Both the position numbers and the translations under genes were made by a program. Under the pieces are notes generated by a model. It had not been told where the DNA came from. It did no database searches and saw only the letters and a list, made by a program, of their open reading frames with translations. From CAYWKU01 sp964459325 (GTDB lineage: Bacteria > RBG-13-61-14 > CAYWKU01), in the NCBI GenBank assembly GCA_964459325.1, contig CAYWKU010000002.1:161627-225626 (forward strand): 64,000 nt of DNA, given 5' to 3'. Of the stretch, positions 37,196 through 45,701 are shown piece by piece (position 1 is the stretch's first letter; each line of letters opens with the position of its first letter).

Positions 37196-38941
37196 TTATT
37201 CGTCGTCTTTTCCACCGCCACCGCCCGGTTTTTGGCTCAACTCGCGACGAAGCCGCCGGATGGCGCTTCTGAGCTCCGCCGCCCGTTCCTGGTAAGGGTC
37301 CTGCTCGAGGGACAGGATGATATGCCGGAGTGCCTCACTCTTTTCGGGAGGCTCTTTGCTCAATAGCACCACCGCCAGGTTCCGGTGAGCTTCCGGGAAA
37401 GTGGGCAGAATTTCAACGGCTTTTCGCAGGTGTTTTTCGGCCCCGGCCACGTTGTTTTCCTTCATCAGGTTGATGCCCAGGTTCATGTGAGCGAAGGCGT
37501 TATCAGGATTGAGCATTATGGCACTTTTGAGGGAGTTTATTCGGCATTGCTTATTCCCGATAAGCCCACAGGCGATTGAGAGGTTGTTATAAGCCGCACC
37601 GGTAGGTTTTATTTCCAATGACTTACGATATGCGCTGATTGCCTCCTTCAGCTTTCCCTCATCTTTGAGGGCTTTTCCTAATTGCGTCCACGGCAGGGGG
37701 CTGGACGGATTTACCTTTGCTGCGCTTGTCCACAAGGTGACTTCGGTACGCCAACGCCGGGAGTCTGTTCTGGTGTAGATTGCCAGAGCAAGAGTGAGCG
37801 CCAGAAGAGTCGCCACCACCGCCCGGGGCCACCGGAACGATACCAGGGCGCTCGCTAAGCCGACCAGTATTCCGGGGCCGGCCATTGCCAGGTAAGTGCG
37901 ATGCTCGGCGGCGGGGTAATGCAGAGAACGTATCGTCAGCGAGGGTAATAGAGACAGGTAGAATAGAGCCAGGCAAAAGGCCGGGAAGGGTTTCTTTTTG
38001 TAGACGCAAAGGCCGAATATGACCAACTCGACCACCAGGACGCAAACGCCCACCCAGAAGAGAACCGAATTGTGAACCGCTTCGGGATACGGGTGCTCTA
38101 TGGCCAGGCCCTTTGGAAACAGGAGCAGCTTGTGATAAAGGCCAGTCACCCAGAGCGCCGTCCCGAACTGCTCCATCGGCTCCCGCACCGCTTTGTCGGC
38201 GGTGAAAGTTCCAAGCAACAAGTACCGGTATATCATATATAATCCGAGCAGCGCCCAATACGGCCAGGTTTTTAATAAGCTTTTAAGTCTGGCTTTTTTG
38301 TCACCGGCGGGAAATAATATTACCATCGCCGCTACTATCGCCGGAAAGACGGTTGCATTTTCCCTGGAAAATAACCCGAAAAGAAACAGTATAGCGGCTA
38401 CGGCAAGCCACCTTTTTCTGCCTTCGCTATCGTACCTGAGGTGAAAAAACAGTGCTCCCAGGCAGAAAGCGCCCGCCAGAATCGCCGAGCGGGCGCTGAA
38501 GTAGTTTAGCGCCTCGGACTGTATCGGATGCGCCGCAAACACCAGCGACGCCGCCAATCCACCGAAAAGCTGTTGCCTGTCGTCCAATCCGGCGCGGCCC
38601 AGAAGGCGAATGACAATCCCGAAAAAGGCGATGCAGGCCGCGAAATGAACCAGGATGTTCAAAAAGTGCCAGCCGGTCGGGTCGAAGTAGCTCAGCTTGT
38701 AATTGGCGGCGTAACTCAATACCGTCACCGGCCTTATCATCGGAAACCGGTAGGCGCTGAAAGCCGAGGGGTCTATGAAGGATGAGAAGGCGGCTTTCAG
38801 CGACCTGACCGCCGGGTTTTTTATGATGGCGTGAACGTCATCCCAGTGAAAGCCGTTGGAAAAGCTGCCCCCGAAGGCCAGGAAAACCACCACCGCGATA
38901 ACAGCAACCGACAGGTATTTCTGAACGTATTTTTCGGACAT
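37196..38941 (-). CDS. GT-C-like membrane protein with C-terminal TPRs, first copy
   Basis: 581 aa. Same architecture as its downstream neighbour: N-terminal span, first-loop acidic motif FHWDDVHAIIKNP, conserved FPMIRPVTVLSYAANYKL, about ten spans, then TPRs (LPWTQLGKALKDEGKLKEAI, AFAHMNLGINLMKENN) with a Pro/Gly/Lys tail. It resembles TMTC-type proteins, possible protein O-glycosyltransferases. The tandem pair probably arose by duplication and is co-transcribed. Confidence 0.72.
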   Translation of the reverse strand: MSEKYVQKYLSVAVIAVVVFLAFGGSFSNGFHWDDVHAIIKNPAVRSLKAAFSSFIDPSAFSAYRFPMIRPVTVLSYAANYKLSYFDPTGWHFLNILVHFAACIAFFGIVIRLLGRAGLDDRQQLFGGLAASLVFAAHPIQSEALNYFSARSAILAGAFCLGALFFHLRYDSEGRKRWLAVAAILFLFGLFSRENATVFPAIVAAMVILFPAGDKKARLKSLLKTWPYWALLGLYMIYRYLLLGTFTADKAVREPMEQFGTALWVTGLYHKLLLFPKGLAIEHPYPEAVHNSVLFWVGVCVLVVELVIFGLCVYKKKPFPAFCLALFYLSLLPSLTIRSLHYPAAEHRTYLAMAGPGILVGLASALVSFRWPRAVVATLLALTLALAIYTRTDSRRWRTEVTLWTSAAKVNPSSPLPWTQLGKALKDEGKLKEAISAYRKSLEIKPTGAAYNNLSIACGLIGNKQCRINSLKSAIMLNPDNAFAHMNLGINLMKENNVAGAEKHLRKAVEILPTFPEAHRNLAVVLLSKEPPEKSEALRHIILSLEQDPYQERAAELRSAIRRLRRELSQKPGGGGGKDDE

Positions 38942-39164
38942 GGTTTTAGATATTTAACACAAATCCGGGCGTGTTAACAAATCCCCCGGTCGAAGAGCTG
39001 TTTGCGCTGTGGGAATTTCCGGGTCGAAAACAGTACCGGGGGCGGGGCGGAGAGGGAGTTCCGCATGATTAAGTTGATATCCCATTGCCCCACAGGAGTG
39101 TCGGGCCTACCATCATATGGAAACCCCGGGCTTTCAACCCGGGATTTTAAACGAAAGGCCCCCA
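38942..39164. repeat. Intergenic region with palindromic repeats
   Basis: About 220 bases. The left half looks like control region for the divergent membrane-protein operon. The right half (39090-39150) carries the CAGGAGTGTCGGGCCTACCAT element and a CCCCGGG..CCCGGG palindrome just before the amidohydrolase start. Confidence 0.6.
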
Positions 39165-40043
39165 ATGGAAAAACGCGCCGAACCCGACAACATCTTCATA
39201 GACGCCCACGTCCACGTCCTGCCGCCCAAAAGGCTGGCCGGGCTGATGCGATGGATTCACAAGGCCCACCCGCAGCATCCCGTCCCCGGGGACGTGACGG
39301 AAGCCGACATAATCGCCGACTTGCGCCGCGAAAGCGTAACCCGGTTCTTCAACTTCGCCTACCCGCTCAAGCCCCACGAGACCGGGCCGCTGAACGATTT
39401 CAACCTCGAGTTTTGCTCCCGCACCCCCGAAGCCGTCCCCTTCGGCTCCATGCACGTCGAAAACCCCGACAAGCCGGCCATTGCGGCACAGCTTTTCGAC
39501 CGGGGATTCGTGGGGCTGAAGTTCCACCCCTTCGTGCAGAAGTTCGACCCGTGGGACGAGCGGATGGAGGAGCTTTATGCGTACCTCGAAGATGTCGGCA
39601 GGCCGGTCTTTCTGCACACCGGTTTCGAGGATTGGTACAAACTGGAGATGCCGCCGGAAAAGCTGGAAGGCATCATGAGCCGCCACCCGAAGCTGGCGGC
39701 GGTTTTCGTGCACATGATGTTCCCGGCGCTTGAAGACGCATGGCGCCTGCTGGACGATTACCCCAACCTCTACATGGACGCCACCAACGTGCTCGCGACC
39801 TTCCGGCCCGAGTTGGAGCCGATACTGCTGGCGTGGACGGGCAGGAACGATTTGTGGGAGGTCTTTTGCGAAGGGCTTGAAAAGCACGCCGGAAGGGTGC
39901 TCTTCGGCTCCGACCACCCCGCCGGGATGGGCTCGCTGCGCCAAATCTACGCCGACCTCGACAACCCCGGCCTGCCCGACCGCATCAGGCGCTCCCTGGC
40001 ATGCAACGCCCCGATGAATTTCCTGCAAAAGTATGCGGGGTAA
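39165..40043 (+). CDS. Amidohydrolase-family (TIM-barrel) protein
   Basis: 292 aa from ATG 39165; the ATG at 39117 lies inside a palindromic repeat and is rejected. Amidohydro_2-like: metal motif DAHVHV near residue 13, VGLKFHPF, FLHTGFED, and an Asp in FGSDHPAG near residue 250. Such proteins are decarboxylases or hydrolases with a single metal. Stands alone between repeat clusters at the left edge of the scaffold gap. Confidence 0.82.
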   Translation: MEKRAEPDNIFIDAHVHVLPPKRLAGLMRWIHKAHPQHPVPGDVTEADIIADLRRESVTRFFNFAYPLKPHETGPLNDFNLEFCSRTPEAVPFGSMHVENPDKPAIAAQLFDRGFVGLKFHPFVQKFDPWDERMEELYAYLEDVGRPVFLHTGFEDWYKLEMPPEKLEGIMSRHPKLAAVFVHMMFPALEDAWRLLDDYPNLYMDATNVLATFRPELEPILLAWTGRNDLWEVFCEGLEKHAGRVLFGSDHPAGMGSLRQIYADLDNPGLPDRIRRSLACNAPMNFLQKYAG

Positions 40044-40049
40044 TTGTGG

Positions 40050-40384
40050 GAGAGACCTTTGGTCTCGAATTTTGTGGGAGAGACCTTTGGTCTCGATTGT
40101 CGCGACCGGAAGGTCGCTCCCACCGGGTACAGGACACCAGTGATAGCCCACACAACTTGTTGTGTGGGTGAGCTTCAGCTCACGGGCGACAAGAGTGTCG
40201 CCCCGAAAATGTGGGGAAAATGTGGGGACACAATACGGATTTTTTGCAGGAAGTGAACAGGTTAACATTCGCTTACCCGTGCTCGATTTATCCCGTAAAC
40301 CCACCCACTTTCAGTGGGCAGGCCACCCGCCTTTGGTCTCGATTGTCGCGACCGGAAGGTCGCTCCCACCGGGTACAGGACACC
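40050..40384. repeat. Repeat cluster left of the assembly gap
   Basis: Contains two TGTGGGAGAGACCTTTGGTC units, the GCGACCGGAAGGTCGC palindrome with CTCCCACCGGGTACAGG downstream (at 40093-40139 and again at 40338-40384), and one copy of the long two-part palindrome (40142-40186). No gene is supported here. Confidence 0.85.
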
Positions 40385-40484
40385 NNNNNNNNNNNNNNNN
40401 NNNNNNNNNNNNNNNNNNNNNNNNNNNNNNNNNNNNNNNNNNNNNNNNNNNNNNNNNNNNNNNNNNNNNNNNNNNNNNNNNNNN
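40385..40484. other. Assembly gap of 100 Ns
   Basis: Exactly 100 N, a conventional scaffold-gap length. The left flank ends GGTACAGGACACC and the right flank begins AGTGATAGCCCACACAAC; these two are directly joined in the intact copy at 40126-40158. The gap therefore sits within a repeat and its true size is unknown, possibly zero. Confidence 0.95.
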
Positions 40485-40760
40485 AGTGATAGCCCACACA
40501 ACTTGTTGTGTGGGTGAGCTATAGCTCACGGGAAACAAGAGTGTCGCCCCTACCATTAACCGGGTAACCCACACTTTTAGCGGGTAGCCCGGCTTAAAGC
40601 GCAAGCGTAAGCCGGGCGCCGAAGGCGCCGGAGAAAAGGCAACCTGTTGCTTGCTCAACCCGGGCAGGCCACCCGCCGCCACACAAATGCCCGGCAAGAG
40701 TGCCGGGCCTACCATTCGCGAAACGCCCCAAGATGCCCGGCAAGAGTGCCGGGCCTACCA
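40485..40760. repeat. Repeat cluster right of the assembly gap
   Basis: Long two-part palindrome at 40488-40532 followed by two units of ATGCCCGG(C/-)AAGAGTGCCGGGCCTACCATT (near 40685 and 40732) and other short palindromes. The rest up to 41263 has further G/C-rich hairpins, for example CTCACCTGGGCCTAAAGGCC at about 41168, but no gene. Confidence 0.8.
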
Positions 40761-40893
40761 TTGCCGAAAAAAATCCGAAAAAATTCCGACCCCTCAATTA
40801 CCCCCAACTTATGGGTTACTGAAGCATAATTATGGCTTAATTTCGGCCCAAGATTTCCCGAATATTTATAAAAGTATGCCGAAATTTAGGGGC

Positions 40894-40921
40894 TTGACAG
40901 CTTCCGGGAAAATATTAAAAT
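40894..40921 (+). promoter_or_regulatory. Sigma-70-like promoter upstream of virion module
   Basis: TTGACA, 16-base spacer, TAAAAT in an AT-rich island, about 340 bases ahead of the first gene of the module. A weak GGCCCG/CGGGCC stem followed by GTTTTATTTT (40955-40999) lies downstream and could end a short leader transcript. Confidence 0.55.
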
Positions 40922-41263
40922 GGGTATCATGCTAAACGGTACAGGCATCGAAAAGGCCCGAGTAAGCATTGAAACCGCCCCCACGGGCCGTTTTATTTTG
41001 CCCCTTATGTTCGTATTCTGTTCGCACAAGCCGCTACGCCTCCGAGCCTTCCCCATGCACCGGTGGTGGTTCGCCGGTCTCTAACCCTCCCCCCTTCCCG
41101 AAACGGGGTAGCCCACCTTGCCGAAGGCTAGGTGGGTGGCCTTGCCACAGGAAACATTCCCTGCAAGCTCACCTGGGCCTAAAGGCCAAGGTGAGGTACC
41201 CGTGAGAGAAATAATAACCCAAATGCCGCTCACAGCGCCTATTTGGCGATAAGGAGGAATACG

Positions 41264-41638
41264 ATGCCCTGTAACGGATGTAAAAAGAGAGATATGTGTG
41301 AAGAAATATGCCCATATATGGAAAAAGTTATATCAAAAACCGCCGCATCAAGGCGAGAATTGCCCCTCCCTGACCGTTCTCTCATCTTCCTGGTCGAAGA
41401 CCACTGGCGAGCCAGCACCGCCGCATATCACGACCGCCACTCCGACCTCTTACCCGAACTCCAACGCCGAATGGAAAACCTCACCCCGAAACAGCAACGA
41501 ATCATACGATGGTACTACCTCGAAGAAATGACTATCCCCGAAATCGCAACCCGTTTGAAGATTTCTCAACCCTCAGTTTCCGACCGGTTACAAAGGGCAC
41601 TGAATAAGCTTCAGTCGGAGAACGGCCACAATGGCTGA
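41264..41638 (+). CDS. Small sigma-70 region 4-like HTH protein with Cys-rich N-terminus
   Basis: 124 aa from ATG 41264, well placed after AAGGAGG. The N-terminus has four cysteines in MPCNGCKKRDMCEEICPYM, a possible metal site. The C-terminal half (about 70-120) is a sigma-70 region-4-type helix-turn-helix: LTPKQQRIIRWYYLEEMTIP, then EIATRLKISQPSVSDRLQRA. First gene of the virion module, so it may be its late-gene regulator; a small-terminase role in DNA recognition is the alternative. Confidence 0.75.
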   Translation: MPCNGCKKRDMCEEICPYMEKVISKTAASRRELPLPDRSLIFLVEDHWRASTAAYHDRHSDLLPELQRRMENLTPKQQRIIRWYYLEEMTIPEIATRLKISQPSVSDRLQRALNKLQSENGHNG

Positions 41639-41712
41639 AAACCGCTCCATAAGCGGCCCTCGGCCATCAAACCCTATATTTTTTTCGGAGTATAGAGGGG
41701 GGAAATAATCCG

Positions 41713-41844
41713 ATGGACGATATCAAGGCTCTCTGGGACGAGTACCGTATCTCCAAACAGGTAACCGAAGGAATGTGGTGGCTGGTCGCCGAACCCGACC
41801 CGCCCGCCTGGTTCCTTCGCAACGAAATGGGGTGGAAATATTGA
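41713..41844 (+). CDS. Small ORF of 43 residues
   Basis: ATG 41713 follows GAGGGGGGAAA, a good ribosome-binding site. The product begins MDDIKALWDEYRISKQVTEG and is rich in Trp (five). Its stop overlaps the next frame's start region, consistent with translational coupling. No family recognised; reported because position and binding site are convincing. Confidence 0.55.
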   Translation: MDDIKALWDEYRISKQVTEGMWWLVAEPDPPAWFLRNEMGWKY

Positions 41845-42206
41845 CCGCGGCATCCAGGAAGAAAAATTCGCCCGACGAGAGCAAGCGCCTCTTCCTCGAA
41901 CGCTCCTGGGACGTACTGTGGGAATACCTGGGAAGGCTGGGCGAAACCGAAGTCGTAAACGACACCGACTCCCGGGGTTGCGCCTCCGTGGTCAAAACCC
42001 TCCTCGACAGCATATCCCGGGCAGAGGAGAGCATGAGTGAACCCGAAGAAGACGAAGAAATCGCCGTGCCGGACATCCCCGAAGAAAGCATCCGGCGGGC
42101 GCTCGAAATATGCTTCCCCGAATCTCTGCCGAAAGCGCCTGCTCAAAAGCCTCGCCGCGACCGAGCCGGCGTTTCTGATAGACAAGCTGCTGTGCCTTCG
42201 CCTTGA
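41832..42206 (+). CDS. Acidic protein before terminase, candidate small terminase subunit
   Basis: 124 aa if GTG 41832 is used; TTG 41841 is the alternative. The middle is helical (FLERSWDVLWEYLGRLGETE) and the C-terminal part very acidic (SEPEEDEEIAVPDIPEESIR). It has no recognised domain. Position just ahead of the large terminase suggests the small subunit. Its last 170 bases overlap the terminase reading frame, where the same DNA gives a basic sequence. Confidence 0.5.
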   Translation: MEILTAASRKKNSPDESKRLFLERSWDVLWEYLGRLGETEVVNDTDSRGCASVVKTLLDSISRAEESMSEPEEDEEIAVPDIPEESIRRALEICFPESLPKAPAQKPRRDRAGVSDRQAAVPSP

Positions 42207-43485
42207 GCCGTTCCATCACCGGTGGCTGGCGTTCGTCAAACCGCGACCCCGCTCGCTCATACTCGCGCCCCGGGGCCACGGCAAATCGTCGGTGCTCACC
42301 ATAGGATACGCCGCATGGAAAGTGCTGGCCGACCCGGATGCGAGGGTGCTGATAGTATCCAACACCCACTCCCAGGCTTGCGCTTTCATGCGCGAAATAA
42401 AGGCCCGGCTGGAAGCGCCCCTGATTACCGCCCTCTTCGGAAACCAGCGCGGGCCCAAGTGGGCCGAAAACGAAATCATCGTCGCGCCGTGCTCGAGGCG
42501 CACCAAGGAGGCCACAATCACCGCACTGGGCGTCGAGGGCGCCATCATAAGCCGCCATTTCGACCTGGTGATACTGGACGACGTGGTGGACCAGGAAAAC
42601 GCCCGAACCGAAACACAGCGCGAAAGACTCCGCGAATGGTACTACGTCACCCTCATGCCCACGCTCGTCCCCGGCGGCGAGCTGCGCATCGTGGGCACGC
42701 GATACCACCTGCGGGACCTCTACGGAACGCTCTCGGCAGGCCCCCTGGCCGACGATTACCTGTGCGACCGGGCGCTCGGCCCCGGCGGAAAACCCCTGTG
42801 GCCCGCCCGCTTCAGCGCCAAATGGCTCAAAGCCCGCCTCGACGAGGCCGGGCCGGTCATATTCAACGCCCAGTACCAGAACGACGTGGAGTTGATGCGC
42901 GGCAGGACGTTCAAACAGGAATGGCTCCGCCATTATTCGGAGCCGCCGCGCGAGTTGAAAGTTACCATCGGCGTCGACCCCGCCATCGGCGGCGCCGACC
43001 GGCACGACTACTTCGCCGCATGCGCCATCGGGACGGACAATGCGGGCAACTTCTACGTGCTCGAAAGCTTCCGGGGGCGGTTCACTTTCGAGGAGCAGAT
43101 GCGCGTAATCGAGGCCATGTACGACCGCCACCACCTCCCCGACAGGCCGGTGGTTCGCGTCGGCGTGGAAGCCACCGCTTACCAGGAAGCCCTGCCGCAA
43201 AGGCTGCGGCAGACCACCCGGATGCCGGTGGTCAGCGTCAGGCCGGCGGTGGACAAAATCACCCGCGCCCACGAGCTTACCGCGCACTTCCAGACCGGCC
43301 GGGTGCGCTTCCCCGACGGGCCGGGGTGCGATGCGCTCATCGAGGAGCTGATGCTCTTCCCGGAAGCCGAGCACGACGACCTGTTCGACTCGCTGGAAAT
43401 AGCGGTAAAACTGGCGGCGACATCGAGCGGCTGGAAAGACCTCATCCCCCGCGACAAAAGTTCCCCCGCCGTCGCCCCACGGTAG
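42037..43485 (+). CDS. terL: Phage terminase large subunit
   Basis: 482 aa from GTG 42037, seven bases after GAGGAGA. The homologous part begins around residue 35. ATPase: Walker A LAPRGHGKSS (about 76-84), Walker B FDLVILDDVVD (about 178-188). Nuclease: Asp in TIGVDPAIGGADRHD, Glu in RVGVEATAYQE and the EHDDLFDSLEIA end, as in terminases of the psiM2/TIGR01630 type. It cuts and packages DNA into the prohead. All key residues are intact. Confidence 0.93.
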   Translation: MNPKKTKKSPCRTSPKKASGGRSKYASPNLCRKRLLKSLAATEPAFLIDKLLCLRLEPFHHRWLAFVKPRPRSLILAPRGHGKSSVLTIGYAAWKVLADPDARVLIVSNTHSQACAFMREIKARLEAPLITALFGNQRGPKWAENEIIVAPCSRRTKEATITALGVEGAIISRHFDLVILDDVVDQENARTETQRERLREWYYVTLMPTLVPGGELRIVGTRYHLRDLYGTLSAGPLADDYLCDRALGPGGKPLWPARFSAKWLKARLDEAGPVIFNAQYQNDVELMRGRTFKQEWLRHYSEPPRELKVTIGVDPAIGGADRHDYFAACAIGTDNAGNFYVLESFRGRFTFEEQMRVIEAMYDRHHLPDRPVVRVGVEATAYQEALPQRLRQTTRMPVVSVRPAVDKITRAHELTAHFQTGRVRFPDGPGCDALIEELMLFPEAEHDDLFDSLEIAVKLAATSSGWKDLIPRDKSSPAVAPR

Positions 43486-44000
43486 GCCCGACACTCCTGC
43501 CGGGCTATGCATGGGATGGGCGACAAGAGTGTCGCCCCTACCATAACGGGAAAAAGCGATAGCCCACACAACTTGTTGTGTGGGTGAGCTTCAGCTCACG
43601 AGAAAATCTTTTCCACGGACTGAAGTCCGTGGCTCTATTAAGAATATGTGAAACTCCCCGGGCTAAAGCCCGGGGTTTCCATCAAAACGACAGGCCGGAC
43701 ACTCCTGCCGGGCTATGCATGGGATGGGCGACAAGCGATAGCCCACACAACTTGTTGTGTGGGTGAGCTTCAGCTCACGGGAAAAAGTAAAAAGAAACCC
43801 CGACCTTCAGGTCGGAGCCTGCCCGTCAGGGGAGCTTCACATTCGCTCATAAGCCCCGGACTTCAGTCCGGGGAATACCGGGCGCCGAAGGCACAGGAGA
43901 AAAAATTTCTCGTTGCTAAAGCAACCCCGACGTATAACGTCGGGGCCACCCACCCGCCGGGCGCCGAAGGCACCGGAAAAATCAAAGGTTTGAACGGAGA
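43486..44000. repeat. Palindromic repeat cluster between terminase and portal genes
   Basis: About 500 bases of hairpin-forming units and no gene. Two copies of the long two-part palindrome (43557-43601 and 43737-43780; core ACACAACTTGTTGTGT then GTGAGCTTCAGCTCAC), one CCACGGACTGAAGTCCGTGG, several CCCCGGG..CCCGGGG, one ACCTTCAGGT, and one GACGTATAACGTC. Confidence 0.93.
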
Positions 44001-44006
44001 AACTCA

Positions 44007-45257
44007 ATGCCCTTCACCTCGAAGAAAAAACTCAAGGCCGAGCTCGAAGCCCTGCGCGAAAAACACCTCAAGACCCGGGAGTGCGTCACCGACATCCTCT
44101 CCTACAAGGCCGGCGAAAAGGCCGAATCCGCCCCGAGCGGCCCCAACCCCTACCGCAGCCGCGAGCGGCTGATGGCCGCCATCGTCGACAAGTACAAAGG
44201 ATACTCCGCCTGGGGAAACCAGCTCGTGCAGCGCATTGTCGACACCCGCGCCGCATTCGCGCTGGGAAGGGGCGTTCGTTTGAAAAACGCCGCCGAAAAC
44301 GCGGAGGCCGAGCGCGAGTTCCTCGAAAAATTCCTGGAGGAAAACGAGCTGGACGGCCAGTTCGCGGGACAGCTCGCCGTGCAGAAGGAACTCGAAGGGC
44401 AGGTGCTCCTGAAACTCGAACCCCGCTTCGACCGCGACGAATTCTCCGGCGTCCGGGTCGTCTTCTTATCGTGGAACGACCTGCGCTACGAAGTGCTCTA
44501 CGAGAACGCCGGTGACCGCAGGCCGCTGGGAGCGCGGTGGCGAGACCCGCTTACAGGCCGCGAAGAGGGGGCGCCCGCCGAGGCGACGGTGTTCCTCAAG
44601 TTCAACGCCCCCGCAAACTCCCGCGAAGGCGTCCCCACCCTCTCGGGGCTGCTGCCGGAAGCCGAAGACATAGACCGCGCGCTGCGCGACTGGCGCAAAA
44701 TCAACCGCTACTTCGCATCGCCCACGCCCTACTTCAAAACATCCGACGCCGCCGAAGCCCGCGATTTGTACGAACGACTCACCGACCGGGAAGTCAACTG
44801 GCAGGTGGGCAAAGTCTTCGCAGGCCCCGCCGACTTCTCCCTGGTCAATATGAACGGCGAGGGCATAGACAGCCTGCGGCGCGAAATCGAAACCAAGCTC
44901 AAAATACTCGCCGGAGGATGCGGCGTGCCCGTGCAGTTCCTCGGGTTCCCGGAGTTCATGAGCAACCGCGCCACCGCCGAAAACACCATGGAACCGGTGG
45001 AGGCCGTGGGCATGGCCGAGCGGGAAACGTGGCTGGCGGGATTCTCCGAGCTCTTCCGAAAAGCGGTGGACATGCGCAACGAATATTCGTCACCGGCGGC
45101 CCGGAAACTCGGCCCCGGCGCGGTAAAACCTCACATCCGGTTCGTAACCAGGGCCCGGATAGACGCCCTGTGCAACCTGTACCTGCCGGCGTTCCGGGCG
45201 GGAGCCATCGACCACAAAACGTTCCTCGACCTCCTGCCCGAAGTCGCCGACGAATAG
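44007..45257 (+). CDS. Phage portal protein
   Basis: 416 aa with GGAG before ATG 44007. Portal features: SRERLMAAIVDKYKGYSAWG near the N-terminus, a central beta-rich crown-like part (VRVVFLSWNDLRYEVLYEN), then GVPTLSGLLPEAEDIDRALR and a C-terminal GVPVQFLGFPEFMSNRATAE segment like the ligand-proximal stem of SPP1/HK97-type portals. It forms the dodecameric DNA gate of the capsid. Family assignment rests on these patterns and gene order. Confidence 0.82.
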   Translation: MPFTSKKKLKAELEALREKHLKTRECVTDILSYKAGEKAESAPSGPNPYRSRERLMAAIVDKYKGYSAWGNQLVQRIVDTRAAFALGRGVRLKNAAENAEAEREFLEKFLEENELDGQFAGQLAVQKELEGQVLLKLEPRFDRDEFSGVRVVFLSWNDLRYEVLYENAGDRRPLGARWRDPLTGREEGAPAEATVFLKFNAPANSREGVPTLSGLLPEAEDIDRALRDWRKINRYFASPTPYFKTSDAAEARDLYERLTDREVNWQVGKVFAGPADFSLVNMNGEGIDSLRREIETKLKILAGGCGVPVQFLGFPEFMSNRATAENTMEPVEAVGMAERETWLAGFSELFRKAVDMRNEYSSPAARKLGPGAVKPHIRFVTRARIDALCNLYLPAFRAGAIDHKTFLDLLPEVADE

Positions 45258-45285
45258 GCCGGAGCGCGGTAAACGTAACAATCGG

Positions 45286-45660
45286 ATAGCCCACACAACT
45301 TGTTGTGTGGGTGAGCTTTAGCTCACGGGCTATCAGTGGCGCCCGGGTTTGATTCCGGGATGTTCACCGATAACCGAAACATGGGTGGCGCCGATAGATT
45401 TTCTATCGGTGCGGGGGGTCTCCAGGACACTGATAGCAGAGCTATCAGTGGCACCCGCGGGGTCTCCAGGCGGATAGCCCACACAACTTGTTGTGTGGGT
45501 GAGCTTTAGCTCACGGGAAAAAGTAAAAAGAAACCCCGACCTTCAGGTCGGAGCCTGCCCGTCAGGGGAGCTTCACAACCGACTTTATAGCCCCGGGTTT
45601 AAACCCGGGGCTTGAAGCCAAAATGTGAAACTCCCCGGGATAAATCCCGGGGTTTCCATT
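45286..45660. repeat. Palindromic repeat cluster after portal gene
   Basis: Long two-part palindromes at 45286-45330 and 45473-45517 with AGCTTTAGCT centre; between them GATAGATTTTCTATC and CTGATAGCAGAGCTATCAG elements; then ACCTTCAGGT and CCCCGGGTTTAAACCCGGGG-type units. No gene. Confidence 0.93.
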
Positions 45661-45701
45661 AAATGACAGGCCTGACACTATTCCAAAAACCGGAGGTGAA
45701 A

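Noticed and set aside
42222..43562. 446-residue plus frame within the terminase gene
   Set aside because: Extremely Arg/Pro-rich out-of-frame reading of terminase, extending into repeats.
40485..44000. CRISPR array
   Set aside because: The repeats are unevenly spaced, palindromic, of several mixed families and share their intervening sequences; there are no regular unique spacers and no cas genes.
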